Shown here: one piece after another, positions 12,462 to 22,877 of the stretch
Position numbering within the stretch: the stretch's first letter is position 1
Layout: each line of letters opens with the position of its first letter
Assembly (NCBI GenBank): GCA_014905825.1
Contig: JACGCN010000005.1
Location: 186,001-250,000 of the forward strand
Direction of reading: 5' to 3'
DNA from: Lyophyllum atratum
Lineage: Eukaryota; Basidiomycota; Agaricomycetes; Agaricales; Lyophyllaceae
Length of the DNA stretch: 64,000 nucleotides
Translations under genes and position numbers: made by a program
The notes under the pieces: generated by a model
The model's database searches: none
Told to the model about the DNA's origin: nothing
What the model saw: only the letters and a program-made list of their open reading frames with translations

Positions 12462-13837
12462 ATGTCGACTTCGACCTCGAGTTCCCCGCAGTTGCCTTCC
12501 GCTCCTCCAGGCTTGGAGCACGTAGACATTGCTGCGAATTTGAAGGCCTTTGCGAACCTCCAGCTCGTAAGCCTCGATCGTTTTCTTTCTTTGATGTCTC
12601 ATTCACATAGTGCTTGAACCGATCAGGATGCCGAGAAGCTAAATAACAACATTACCATCTCCGTCGTTCCTCCAACTGCGGGGCTGGGATTAACATTCGA
12701 CGATGAACAACATGCCGAAAACGGCCTCCTCCATACGAACGGGAAATACGTTCCACCGCGACCGGTGGGCCACGACAAGAACCAGGGCGTTTCTTCCGGT
12801 GGAATCCCTTCCACCCACGACATCGAGGAGTGTGACCCCATATTCTTTCTTCCTTCCTGGATACTTGACGGTAATGAAGAAGACGAAACGTGGCTTCTGC
12901 GCAAACTGGACCTAGCGGAGGCAGCGGCCGAAAAGCGACCTTGCAAGGCCGTGAACTGTCTCAAGCGCCGCGCGTTTGAGCTTACCGCTTCTCTTCCCCA
13001 GGTTTGTTGTACTTCATCTCATGCGATTCAAACCCTTTTCGACTGTATATGTGTAGGATCATGAGAATCACTTTCATACCAAAGCTTTCTTTTCACCTGT
13101 TTCTACCACTCGTATCTATTCCACCTCGTCAGATACCAGCTCGGAGTCTGGTCTCGAGAGTCTGTCCATTTCCACCACCAATTTGGATACCGCGTCGTCT
13201 CGCTCTCCGTCACCCGATTCGATTCAGTCATCAAATTCGACGAGCACATCCTCTCACACTGGAGGCAGGCCAACGGGACGTCGGCAAAGCGAGGATTCCG
13301 TTTACTTCCACGCATCCGGAGTCAAGGGTGTCTTGTTACCCGACGTGCTGGCTCTAAAGCCTGATTCCATGCTGTTGCCCGAGGAGGAGGTCTTGATGTC
13401 CTGGGGCACTCGCGGGCGTCCGGCCTGCATACGCCTCGTCGTCAATGTGAGCTACCATCTCTCCGTGTCTCTGAACAACCTGCTAACTGCCGGGCTGTAC
13501 AGCAACACGGATACCATAAGCAAACCTTCTTCATCCCGACCCGATGCTTTTGCTCAAACATCACCCGCGCGAAGCTTGCGTATGACATCGCTTGTGTGCT
13601 CGAGTCTTACTTCAAAGTATGTCTCGTCTCTGGATTAACGCCGTTCGACCCACTGATCATGATCACATCTAGAATGGAACTATCCGAGACGGCTTCGCAG
13701 AAGATCCCAAACGTCGGACGGACTTGTCGGGGCTCTACCTGCATTCGGTGCGGAGAAACCTTTGGGATGAGACGATGGCATGGAGAATCTCTGTCTCTGA
13801 TTCTGGCCTGTCGTGGACTGGGAAGTGGGAGGCGTGA
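12462..13837 (+). CDS. Hypothetical protein, five exons, about 382 residues
   Basis: Exons 12462-12566, 12627-13001, 13057-13446, 13503-13616 and 13673-13837 join in frame through consensus GT...AG sites and introns of 55-60 nt, ending at a TGA. The start MSTSTSSSPQLPSAPPGLEH follows a TATAAAG-containing leader. Notable segments: an acidic aromatic stretch CDPIFFLPSWILDG; a KLDLAEAAAEKRPCKAVNCLKRRAFEL helix with paired cysteines; a Ser/Thr-rich linker; VLLPDVLALKPDSMLLPEEEVLMSWGTRGRPACIRLVV; and a compact C-terminus with GLYLHSVRRNLWDETMAWRISVSDSGLSWTGKWEA. The regular splicing, the lack of stops and the good start context make it a real gene. I do not recognise the family. There is no signal peptide or membrane segment, so it is probably cytosolic or nuclear. 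Confidence 0.7.
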
Positions 13838-14700
13838 TGATCGAGCCTTCACTGGTAACTATCGAGGTCAGCATCTGTAAAGAAAGCAATTCTGTACGAG
13901 TACCGATCGCCATGTTTTTCTTGTGACAATGCCTATGCTTAAATTCACCTTCTGTCACTTGAACGTTCATAAATTCTTCAAGTTCAGGTCCTTCCCCAAT
14001 CGATGGTCATCCAACATGGACCTCTCGGGTCGACACTCGACATGCGTTTGCTTTTCTCTTCGTTTATATTATGACTTACGATATCTCCCGGGAATTCAAA
14101 GAAGCCGTAACTTCGTCCACCTACATATTCCCTGTATTTAATTTTGGCTGTCGTCGTACAAAGTTTGCGCGATTCTTACTCACGTATCTGTCTTGGATGA
14201 TTGCAGTGTCGCTCCACCCGGTCACGAACATGTTAGGATCATCGTAAGGACCAGAACTCGTGAACCCCTCGAGGGCGAGGCTTTCAAGCCCTGATCGCGT
14301 CGCAGCCTTCCCATCCGTCTTTCACATCTGTCACTACGTACGAAGTCCAAGAGGAGCGTGGCTCCCTCCATGAAAGCGCGAATCCACAGATCACCGACCC
14401 CGCACTGGACAGATGCGCGCCCCATGTGGCCGGGCTCAGCTTAGGGTCTTCAAACTTCAAAGCTTCAAGCTTCAAGTCCAACTGGTCCGGAGCAGGTCCG
14501 GAGTCCGAACACGAGTGGGCCGGCGTATTTGGCCGTATTATTTTCGGAGAATGCTGGATCACGCGGGACTGTGGACACGTATCCAGTGGTCGTGTAACCG
14601 ACCGACAATCTAGCTGGCAGGGCCACATCCATATCCCATCCCTCTTCTCCTCCTCTTCTTCTAAAAATCCAGCTGGACGAACCCTTCCCCTCCTCGAACA
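13838..14700. other. Intergenic region
   Basis: About 860 bp between two genes on the same strand. It contains an A/T-rich part after 13900 and a run of near-identical CTTCAAA motifs at 14446-14478. The last 70 bp before 14701 are C/T-rich. No gene is supported here. Confidence 0.4.
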
Positions 14701-16737
14701 ATGTCGTCCGACGACGCCTCCCTCCTAGACAAGCTCGACTCCGCCGTCCCCGCCCCGCTCGCCAACTTCGATGCCTTCCCCAAGATCCCCTCCACATACA
14801 AATCGCGCTCGGAGTCGCGCGGGTTCATGACCGTGTTCGTCGCGCTCCTCGCGGTGCTGCTCATGCTCAACGACGTGGCGGAGTATGTGTGGGGGTGGCC
14901 TGATCAGGAGTTCAGCGTCGATAGTAATAAGTCGAGTTACATGGGCATCAATGTGGATATCGTGGTTAATATGCAGTGTAAACGTGCGTATCGGTTTTTG
15001 CTTTGGGTGGTGGGGAGTGACTGACTGACTTGTGGGGGGTAGATTTGAGTGTGGATATTAGGGACGCTGTGGGAGATCGACTGTTCTTGAGTGGGGGGCT
15101 TCGTCGTGATGGGGTGAGTGATGAGTTTTGGACAGGCTCGAACAGCAGTCTAAACCCTCTTTATAGACCGTCTTTGACACTAAACAAGCAACTACCTTCA
15201 AGTACGTTACCCACATTTTTTCTCTCTCTTCACAGGCTCCTGGATACCTCCTAGCGAGGTCTAGCCTTATGCCGTTCTCCGCTATCCATTCGTCCTCATA
15301 CATTCGAGTGTGATGCTTATACCATCTCCTAATAGGGAGCACACCGAAGCCCAGTCTGTCCAAAAAACCGTCGCCCAGTCGAGAAAGTCACGGGGCCTCT
15401 TCTCCTTCTTCCGACGAGCAAAGTCGGATTTCCACCCGACATACAAGCACGAAGCAGCTGCGGACGCCTGCAGAGTCTGGGGTACTCTTGGAGTGAAACG
15501 GGTGACGGGTAAGACGACCCTTGCTGAACTGCGGAGTTTTGCCCCCTAACGAATCGTTCCAGCGAATTTGCACATTACGACTCTTGGCCATGGATATGCC
15601 AGCTATGAGCACGTCGACCACAGCCGTCAGTGTCCTCTTGATCATCGTATTCCTCGACGTCTGACCTAGTGTCCAGAAATGAACCTGTCCCATGTTATCA
15701 GCGAATTTTCGTTCGGACCGCATTTCCCCGACATCACTCAACCCCTGGACTATTCCTACGAAGTAACCCACGAACGTACGTCCCCCCTCCCCACTAAAAT
15801 CCTCACTAACCCATCCCCCATCCCCACCCCAGCCTTCATCGCCTACCAATACTTCCTCCACGTCGTCCCCACCACCTACATCGCCCCGCGCTCCAACCCT
15901 TTACACACGAACCAATACAGCGTAACGCACTACACCCGCGTGCTCGAGCACAACCGCGGCACCCCCGGCATCTTCTTCAAGTTCGACCTCGACCCCCTCG
16001 CCCTCACCATCCACCAACGCACCCCCACGCTCCTCCAGCTCCTCATCCGGTGCGTCGGTGTCCTCGGCGGGGTGTTCGTGTGCATGGGGTACGCTATTCG
16101 GATCACCACCCGTGCGGTGGAGGTGGTGAGTGGGGCGGATGCGAAGGGGGGCTTGGTGGCGGCGGAGGCGTCGGGGGTGAAGGTGGGGCTGAGGCAGAAG
16201 TGGGGGGGGCAGGAACTGAGGGCGCGGGCGGGGAAGATGGTCAGGCAGGGCACGGGGTGGGTTATGGAGGGTGGTGGTGCGGGGGAGTCGCAGTCGCCGT
16301 ATGCGAGTTATGCGGGGACGCCGGTGTCGGGTGGGTTCCCGACCCCGGGGGCGCAGTCGCCGTTTGTGAGCGCGGGGTTTCAGCAGCAGCCGTTGACGCC
16401 GTCGGGGGTGCCGTTGCCGCCTACGCCCGGGATGGGGGTGGGGATGGGGTTCCCGTCGGCGGGGAGCGGGGGGAGTGCGTTTGGGCCGACGCCGGTTAGT
16501 GCGAGTGTGAGGTCGCCGAGTGGGCCGAGTGGGTTGGGGCCGTCGTGGACGCCGAGGAGTCCGTATACTGGGAATGGATCTGGGACGGGGCAGGGGCAGC
16601 AGCCGCCCCCGACGCCGGGAACGCCGGGGATGTATGCGACGTTCCCGCCGTCGCCTAGTCCCAATGGGAATGGGTTCACGGTTGGACCGCCGCCTAGGAG
16701 GACGATGAGTGGGTCTACGCCGAAGAAGGATGATTGA
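14701..16737 (+). CDS. ERV41: ERV41/ERGIC2-type COPII vesicle protein
   Basis: Seven exons (14701-14983, 15043-15113, 15167-15201, 15336-15508, 15563-15625, 15677-15775, 15833-16737) give 542 residues in one frame. Family signs: a cytosolic start with LDAFPK-like text (NFDAFPKIPSTYKSRS), a first membrane helix (FMTVFVALLAVLLML), lumenal SVDIRDAVGDRLF, ANLHITTLGHGYASYEHVDHS, the conserved MNLSHVI and SFGPHFPDI block, YQYFLHVVPTTYI, YSVTHYTRVLEH, GIFFKFDLDPL, and a second helix near LLIRCVGVLGGVFVCMGYAI. Erv41 and Erv46 form a receptor complex that cycles between ER and Golgi and retrieves leaked ER proteins. The family is usually about 350 residues; here about 200 Gly/Pro/Ser-rich residues follow the second helix, including many PTPG-like steps. 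This tail would lie in the cytosol. Assignment is firm; the role of the tail is unknown. Confidence 0.93.
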
Positions 16738-16942
16738 GGGGTGGTGTTGAAACAGGAATGTGGGATGGGGAAGACAAAAGTTTTGGGAAGGGAGGGTGCT
16801 ATATATGCGGGACTTGTTGTACTAAAGTTGCTTTTTTGCGTTTCTTATGTTATTTTCATTTTCGGAGAATCAGATTTTGAAGGGAACGAGGACGATATGG
16901 ATGGTAAGAATGAGAGAGAGATTATATTGATGCAGGCTAGTT

Positions 16943-17748
16943 TTATACGTAGAACACTAGGGCGAGGGTGGAGATGCCCGTCGCAGCCAATACCGCGTAG
17001 CCCGACCTGTAGCAGCCCTCTATGCTCAGGACTGTGCGACACAAACAAGACAGGGCAGTGTCAGATTGTGGAAGAGACGGAAAGGCAGGAGGGACGCACA
17101 TTTCCCGGTATCCCAAGCGAGATGTCTCAGGCCATTGAACGTGTGGAAGGTGAAGGGGAGGGCGAGGATGAACTTGCCCGCGTACTTGGCGGCGTCGGGG
17201 AGGCCTGCGACGAACTCGATGACGTTGGAGCTTTGGAATGTGTCTGGGGCGATGAGGTAGCCTATCGAGAAGCCGTACAGCACTATCACCCGTGATTAAT
17301 GATGTGGTTAATGAGGGGGTGGGAGAGAGAGAGGGGGGAGAGAGGGGGAGACGTACGAACGCCGAGGCCTGCGCCTGTGACGCGGTTGGCGATGGAGCCG
17401 AGCCAGGTGAGCTGGGGCTCGTAGATGGTGAAGTGCGGGCTGGAGGGGCGGAGCTGGCGTTGTTTGTTGAGGATGTCCATCGTTGCGGATTCGGGGAGCT
17501 TCGTCGTCTGGATTGACCTACGCACCAATCAGCCTTCTCCTCCTCCTGCCACTTCCCTCAGCTGGGAGAACGTACCGTCTTTGGAGGCCATTGCGGAGGA
17601 CGAGCTGGTTGCGCACTGTCAGACCGAAATGGTAAGCGTTAGTGATGAAGGGGCAGGGGGGGAGATGGGGGATTTTCGTACGGATTTTGGGGGAGAACGC
17701 GGCTTTGCGCAGGGAGGGGCCTAGGCCGAGAGCTCTGGTGGACATCAT
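16943..17748 (-). CDS. SDH3: Succinate dehydrogenase cytochrome b subunit (complex II)
   Basis: Five exons on the minus strand (17748-17682, 17615-17576, 17517-17357, 17282-17100, 17031-16943) give 179 residues, the usual length of mitochondrial SdhC/Sdh3. The N-terminus is Arg/Ser-rich without acids (STRALGLGPSLRKAAFSPK), as expected for a mitochondrial targeting peptide. The core shows RPSSPHFTIYEPQ and SIANRVTGAGL, the ubiquinone-side S-x2-NR-x-TG motif, followed by membrane helices and HTFNGLRHLAWDTGK, which carries the heme-ligand histidine motif. The last helix is SGYAVLAATGISTLALVFYV. The protein anchors the flavoprotein and iron-sulfur subunits in the inner membrane and binds ubiquinone and heme b. 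It is convergent with ERV41, whose stop lies about 200 bp away. A second ATG directly follows the first (MM), so the start may be either. Confidence 0.95.
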
Positions 17749-18480
17749 GGTGGAGATTTGGCGGGGGGCAGGTGGGAGGAGGAGGGCGTCGGGACGTGAC
17801 GGTGTGTCGGATTCCCGAGTTCCGGCTCCGTTCACGTGATAATCAGCAATTGGGTTGGGCCGGGCCGGGCCGGAGCGTTTTTGTTCTTTGCACATCACCG
17901 TCATGGTCTTTGCTCATTGTCGTTGTCAACAGCCGCCGTCTAGCTTACCTTTTAGTACTACATCATTGTGAGTCAACCTACCTTAATCCCCCACTCGCAC
18001 CCACGCTGACACGCTAAAATTCGGGCAGTTTTTGGAAGCAATGCGATTTTTGGTACAACGGTTAAACCTCGATTGTACAGTAATTTGTAGGTAACTCGTA
18101 ACATCCGTGCGCCAGGCAAAGTGTCCCAATCGTAAGACCCAAAAATACAACAACGGCAACGAGGAAGGTATGATACATAGTAATAATGAACGAAGTCGAA
18201 GGATGAATGAAGGTGGAGTTGGGAGAGGTATCAATGTTATTAACGCGGCCCCACGGCGATATCCTGGCGACGTGCTCTGGTGGGCGGCGAGATGAACGTG
18301 CAAGGGATGAATGCGAGTATGTGTGTGCGTTATGCGATGCGTGTGTGTGGTGTGTTACAATCCTACTCGCTCAGACGATCAGCACACTGACCCACCGCTC
18401 AGACGGAACTAAGCTCGACTCACGTTAATCGATTATTGAATGCTGATGCTAAGGAAGACCTAAGGGGGTGGTGCGCGGCG

Positions 18481-18615
18481 CTATGCGATGACGCAGTACA
18501 CGTAGTTGCCCGTGCCCCTGGCCTCCTCGTCTACAGGCGGCGACGACTCAGCCTTAGTGGCAGTGGCGCTGGTGGTGGTGGTGAAGAGTGCGGCGAGTGA
18601 TGTGAAAGCGTCCAT
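18481..18615 (-). CDS. Farnesylated mating pheromone precursor (CaaX, CVIA)
   Basis: Single small exon of 44 codons, too short for most gene callers. The product begins MDAFTSLAALFTTTTS, the typical start of Agaricomycete B-locus pheromone precursors, continues with a Thr/Ala/Ser-rich pro-region and an acidic stretch (VDEEAR), and ends GTGNYVYCVIA directly before a TAG stop. CVIA is a CaaX box, so the cysteine should be farnesylated, VIA removed and the end carboxymethylated. N-terminal cleavage near the EAR triplet would leave a peptide of about 9-10 residues such as RGTGNYVYC. These lipopeptides are secreted and sensed by STE3-type seven-helix receptors. No receptor gene is visible in this window, so it is an orphan copy: either at the edge of a mating-type region or one of the non-mating pheromone-like genes. 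A TATAAG lies 106 bp upstream. Confidence 0.85.
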   Translation of the reverse strand: MDAFTSLAALFTTTTSATATKAESSPPVDEEARGTGNYVYCVIA

Positions 18616-18720
18616 TGTTAGTGGTGGAGCGAGGACGTGAGTTTGGGGTTGTGAGTGTGGGGTGTGAGTGAGGACGACTAGTAAAGCTTGACCAAACCCC
18701 TCCCCGCATCCCCGTCCCTT

Positions 18721-18726
18721 CTTATA
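18721..18726 (-). promoter_or_regulatory. TATA-like box of the pheromone precursor gene
   Basis: On the minus strand the bases read TATAAG, 106 bp upstream of the pheromone ATG at 18615. The spacing suits a TATA box with a leader of about 70-80 nt. The interval is otherwise C/T-rich on the plus strand. This is a prediction from sequence and spacing only. Confidence 0.45.
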
Positions 18727-20638
18727 CCACCCACCCCTCCTACCGGCTTATTGTCCTGGATATAGACCCTGCGGCGGGTATTGTGTGTCCAACCCATGGC
18801 CCGCGATGGGCCTTAGCGCGGACGTGCACCATCATAACATGCCAGGTAACAATAGGCCGGGATGGGGGTGCGATCATTCGATCTGGGAAGAAGTCGAAGG
18901 GCCACGGTACGCTGAGGGTGAGGGGGGGCGAGACAATAAGCCGCTTCCGGATTGGGACTCGAGCTCGGAGGAGGCCCTTTAAAGTGCGAGCCGTGTAATT
19001 GTGATTGTGCGTGCCGGAACATCCAGCTGGGTCTTGCTATGGACATCGTGGGCGAGGTTGTTGTTGGTCTATATATATGGTGTAGAGAGTGGTAGGATCA
19101 CCGACGAGGACGGGGAGGGCTATGTTATGCATATGCAGTACGCGCTATGTATAGAGGCGTGAGTCGGACTATACATCGTACCCTTCCACTGCTCACGTCC
19201 ACTGCCAACGGAACACTGCTTCCGCGCACTTATGAACGTCACGGTTTAAAGTTAGTTGGGAGCCCAGACTCTGATCTTCAAAGTCGACTCAGCGGGCCCT
19301 GGCGATGTCAGGACAATAAAGAGTCGATGTGGCGTCCGAGCCCATTTGTCTGGTGAGAGACAAGAGGGTCGGTCCTGGGCCGAGGGTGGGCTGTCGTGTA
19401 TTGGACGTGAGCTTGAATTGGGCTAATCACGAACATTATGTAGCAAGTTCATCTTGCACTTATCCCGCCCACAGCTGCACCTCTTCTGTAATCTCTTACT
19501 CTATCGCGCATGCCTGTACAGACTACCTCACAGACAGTGTTGTCAAAAGTGGCACCATCCGGCGGACGTGGTTATCTGTTGCCAAAGGTTTACTACCGAA
19601 GGCGAGAGCGAGCTTCTGGTTTAGGGCGGGGACGATCTTGTCCACCCGTTGTTCGAGGAGCTTGTTGCGCCTGTCTAGCGGCTTCGGGACTTAAGGAGAG
19701 GTTGGAGGGAAAGAAACGTGTTCTTAATGGAGGTACACACCGGATGTTATGATTAGGGGAAAGCGAGGAGGGAGCTTGGAGGATTGGGTTTTGGGGGTTC
19801 AGAGTTTTTCTTATAGTAATACTATACGCTGCTTGGTGCACGGACAAAGCCATTATAACAATCCTATTCCAAATTACATTTCAATTACTAGTAGCAACGG
19901 TCCTGCCACCTGAGCGGATTCGTTCTCATCAACTATTTCATCGCTGAATGAGACCTTTTCTCGACCGGGGCTCGCTCACACAATATCTGCATGGGTCCAA
20001 TTTGAGTGGGATTCAAGACGGAGGCTGGACAGCAGTGAAAGCAGCAACTGCAAATTCCTAGAGTTCAGCAGTTGTCGAACGTGTCATGGGAGATAGCAGA
20101 TAGCTGGGTCCGATACGGCCCGGGTAGACAAAGCGTGAACCAAAGACATGTTGACTCTGTACACGAGCTCACCGCTGTACATGGAAAATTGTACTTGTCT
20201 TCGTGCTTATCTTGCGTGCTTTCTTAGACAAAAGTGCCGGAGTATGGTATACTCAAGAAATGATGTCGAAACATCCCACGTTGAGGTCTCACTAGAAGCT
20301 ACACTACTCGCAGCGTTACCGTAGGGCGCGTTGTGATCTGATATTTCACTTACACGTGTCAGACAATATTGTGCGTGACTTATATTTAATTAGGGTCTAG
20401 AGGGCCCATCACCTGCCTGAACAAACAAGATCTTTCACGATTCAGTGATGAGCATAAACCTCTCTACATAAACCACATCTTTCGCCTCTCGCCGGGCAGC
20501 TCTAAGGGGCTTGATAGCAAACGAAGCCTCGGTATCTGCGTAATTCTCAGCCCGATATTTCATGAACAGGAGAGGTAAGCCACAGGCTGCCGACTAGTTT
20601 TTCCCAGATGTTGACTTGTCGTTTTACTAATAGCTCCC
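18727..20638. other. Intergenic region upstream of the pheromone and F-box genes
   Basis: About 1.9 kb. I looked here for a second pheromone precursor or parts of a STE3-type receptor and found neither: no MD-F start paired with a CaaX end, and no run of hydrophobic exons. Short A/T-rich promoter-like stretches occur at 19069-19078 (TATATATATG) and 20381-20391 (TATATTTAATT). Confidence 0.4.
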
Positions 20639-22131
20639 ATGCCTGTGGTGGACCAAGTGGTTCTCACTACCATTCCAAACGAGCTATACATCGAAGTATT
20701 TGACTATATCGCCTACTCTACAGATCTATCACAACGAGATCGTACGCAAATACTCTCGAACCTTGCCCTTGTCTGCTGCCTTTTTAGCGAAATCGCCGCT
20801 CCCCGGATCTTCCGCTCGCTACACATCTCAGGCTCTACAAATGTAGTTGAGGGCTCGGAGTCCAAAAAGAACAACGCCAGCCTCTGCAGGGCTATAGTTG
20901 AAGGGAACGAATCAGCTGTTAGACTGGGAAGCCACGTCCGGGTATGTTCCCTGACTCATTGGGAGAATGACAGCGGTCTCCTTTGGGTCGACCCGAATTC
21001 GCTGAATATTTACGAGCGGGCGTTGAGCCGACTTTCCAATTTGCAGTCCCTCCGAGTAAACAGGGTTGACATTGGTAAAGCCCTTCTGGAGGCGATATGC
21101 GGACTGAAGACGTTGAGATCACTCTCGGTCACCTTTTCTTCGTTCTGCGACGATATCACTGAAGACTTCCTCCGTAATATGCCTTCTTTGATGCTCCGGG
21201 AACTCTCCATCACTTGGTCGCGTTTTAACATCGAGTCCTTGATGAGACACGCTGGGGTGTTCCGGCGTATCATAAATGCCACATGCTTGGAGAGCCTGTC
21301 TTCAAATCGTTGGGAGATCACTGAGGCCATTTTGTTGCAAACTGGTGAAAGTACTCTCAAGAAGCTGGATCTCCTTAATGCGCAGCCCCATCCCGCTTTA
21401 TGGGACGTCCTTAGTCAATTTAGATTCTTGAAAACCCTCCGCATCGGTAGCCTTGCCCTTAGAATAGGAGAAACCATCCCTACCGTAGCCGCGTCGTCCA
21501 TCCCACAATTGCAGAATCTATCGTGCCCATCGTCCATGCTGCACCTTGTCGCTGGTCGGCCCTTAACCTCCATTGAGGTCCTTCAGCCCCAATTTCCTCC
21601 TCCGGGTGAAATTCCCGAGCCATCGATTGGATTTCCTGAGCTTGCTCTCCTTCAGCAATCTTCAGCTAGCATCTTCCATCTCCGCATTCCCTCGAAATTC
21701 TATTTGCTTTCGCCATTCTTCGAATCATTTCCTGAAATAAGGCATCTGCATATCGACTTCACGTACACGGAAAAACGTAGGATGAGCGCTGAGGTTAACA
21801 GCGTACGCAATTCCTTCTGTCAATCAGTCAGTAGTAAGACTAACATCAGCCCATGCACAAGCTGATTACAAAATGGCCCCCGGCGCATTCTATCCGCTCC
21901 TTTAGACTCATTGGGACCCGTAAAAAGGAGCAAAGTTTACTTGTCCTGATTACTCGCGCGTTCCCCAGCGTTCGCCGTGTTATGTTCTCTTACGATGTGG
22001 AATGGTGTAGAGAAGCTGACGATGACAGCTGGGTCAGGATCAATCTTCCCATGGAGGAGTCCTACCGAGACATACATCCTATCAGGGCGGCCTTCGCTAT
22101 GGCTGCAGCTATGCAAGCTGCTTTTCATTAG
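20639..22131 (+). CDS. F-box protein with leucine-rich C-terminal part
   Basis: Two exons, 20639-21802 and 21850-22131, joined by a 47-nt intron (GTACGC...CATCAG), give 481 residues. Residues about 8-55 form an F-box: LTTIPNELYIEVFDYIA, then ILSNLALVCCLFSEIAAPRIFRSLHISG, the usual LP-x-E-hydrophobic helix followed by the LxxVC-x-F/W segment. The rest has regularly spaced leucines (LSNLQSLRVNRVDIGKALLEAICGLKTLRSLSVTFSS and similar), as in the diverged leucine-rich repeats of the many basidiomycete F-box proteins. F-box proteins bind Skp1 and bring substrates to SCF ubiquitin ligases. Mushroom genomes carry large, fast-evolving sets, so substrate and function cannot be predicted. The start was chosen because it places the F-box at the N-terminus. 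Confidence 0.82.
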
Positions 22132-22877
22132 AAGTAGTTTCAAATGCAGTGACTTGGACAACTAAAATGCGAAATCACTCTCGTTTTGTTTTGAAGCAGC
22201 TTGATATCGTCGAAGTCTCTATTATTGCCATAGGACGGTTCCTCCACTCCCAGAACCCAAAATTCAACACCATTACTCGTCTTCCCGATGAGTTCTTTCC
22301 TTGTCGGCCCATGTGCCAGATAAGTCTGTGCATGCTGATTACTTCGGGGGACATCTATATCGAAGGTATAGCTTAAGCCGCCGGACTGGTTCTCTTGGGA
22401 GTTTTGGTGGTCGGTGTCGACGCCGATGGTCGCGTCATGGCTGGGATCACTAGTACCCTGGGTACCGCGGTGGAAGGTAGCTAGCATGGAAACCTGACTT
22501 GCATTTGATCTGAAGGACGCGAGAGCGAGAAGGGTTCCATTACCATCTCATCATCGAATCAAGATCCCCTTGCATACTCAACATCGACGACTACCAAGCC
22601 TCGATTAGTATCATGTAGAACATTTGATCGGTGCAAAACAACTGTGACATCACCTGCATGGAGGCAAAGCCGACCTTCAAATAGGAAACACAAACGAGGT
22701 GAGAAGACGCTGCCAAGTGGGCGCTGTGCATGAAGACTAAGTTGCGTCTTCGGGACGCTTGCATTGTCATGCAGATTTAAAACGCTGCGCAAAGGTGTGT
22801 GTGCCGGCGTGCGACGTGAGGGCGTGAAAGAGCATGCGCGATTGAAGATGACTGATGAGTTTGCTACAAATACGTGC
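22132..22877. other. Convergent intergenic region
   Basis: About 750 bp between the ends of the F-box and BTB genes. It should hold both 3' untranslated regions. Nothing else is supported. Confidence 0.35.

Noticed and set aside
15930..16679. Long frames on both strands within the last ERV41 exon
   Set aside because: Shadows of the GC-rich Gly/Pro-coding tail.
18727..20638. STE3-like pheromone receptor next to the pheromone gene
   Set aside because: No run of hydrophobic exons or receptor motifs on either strand.
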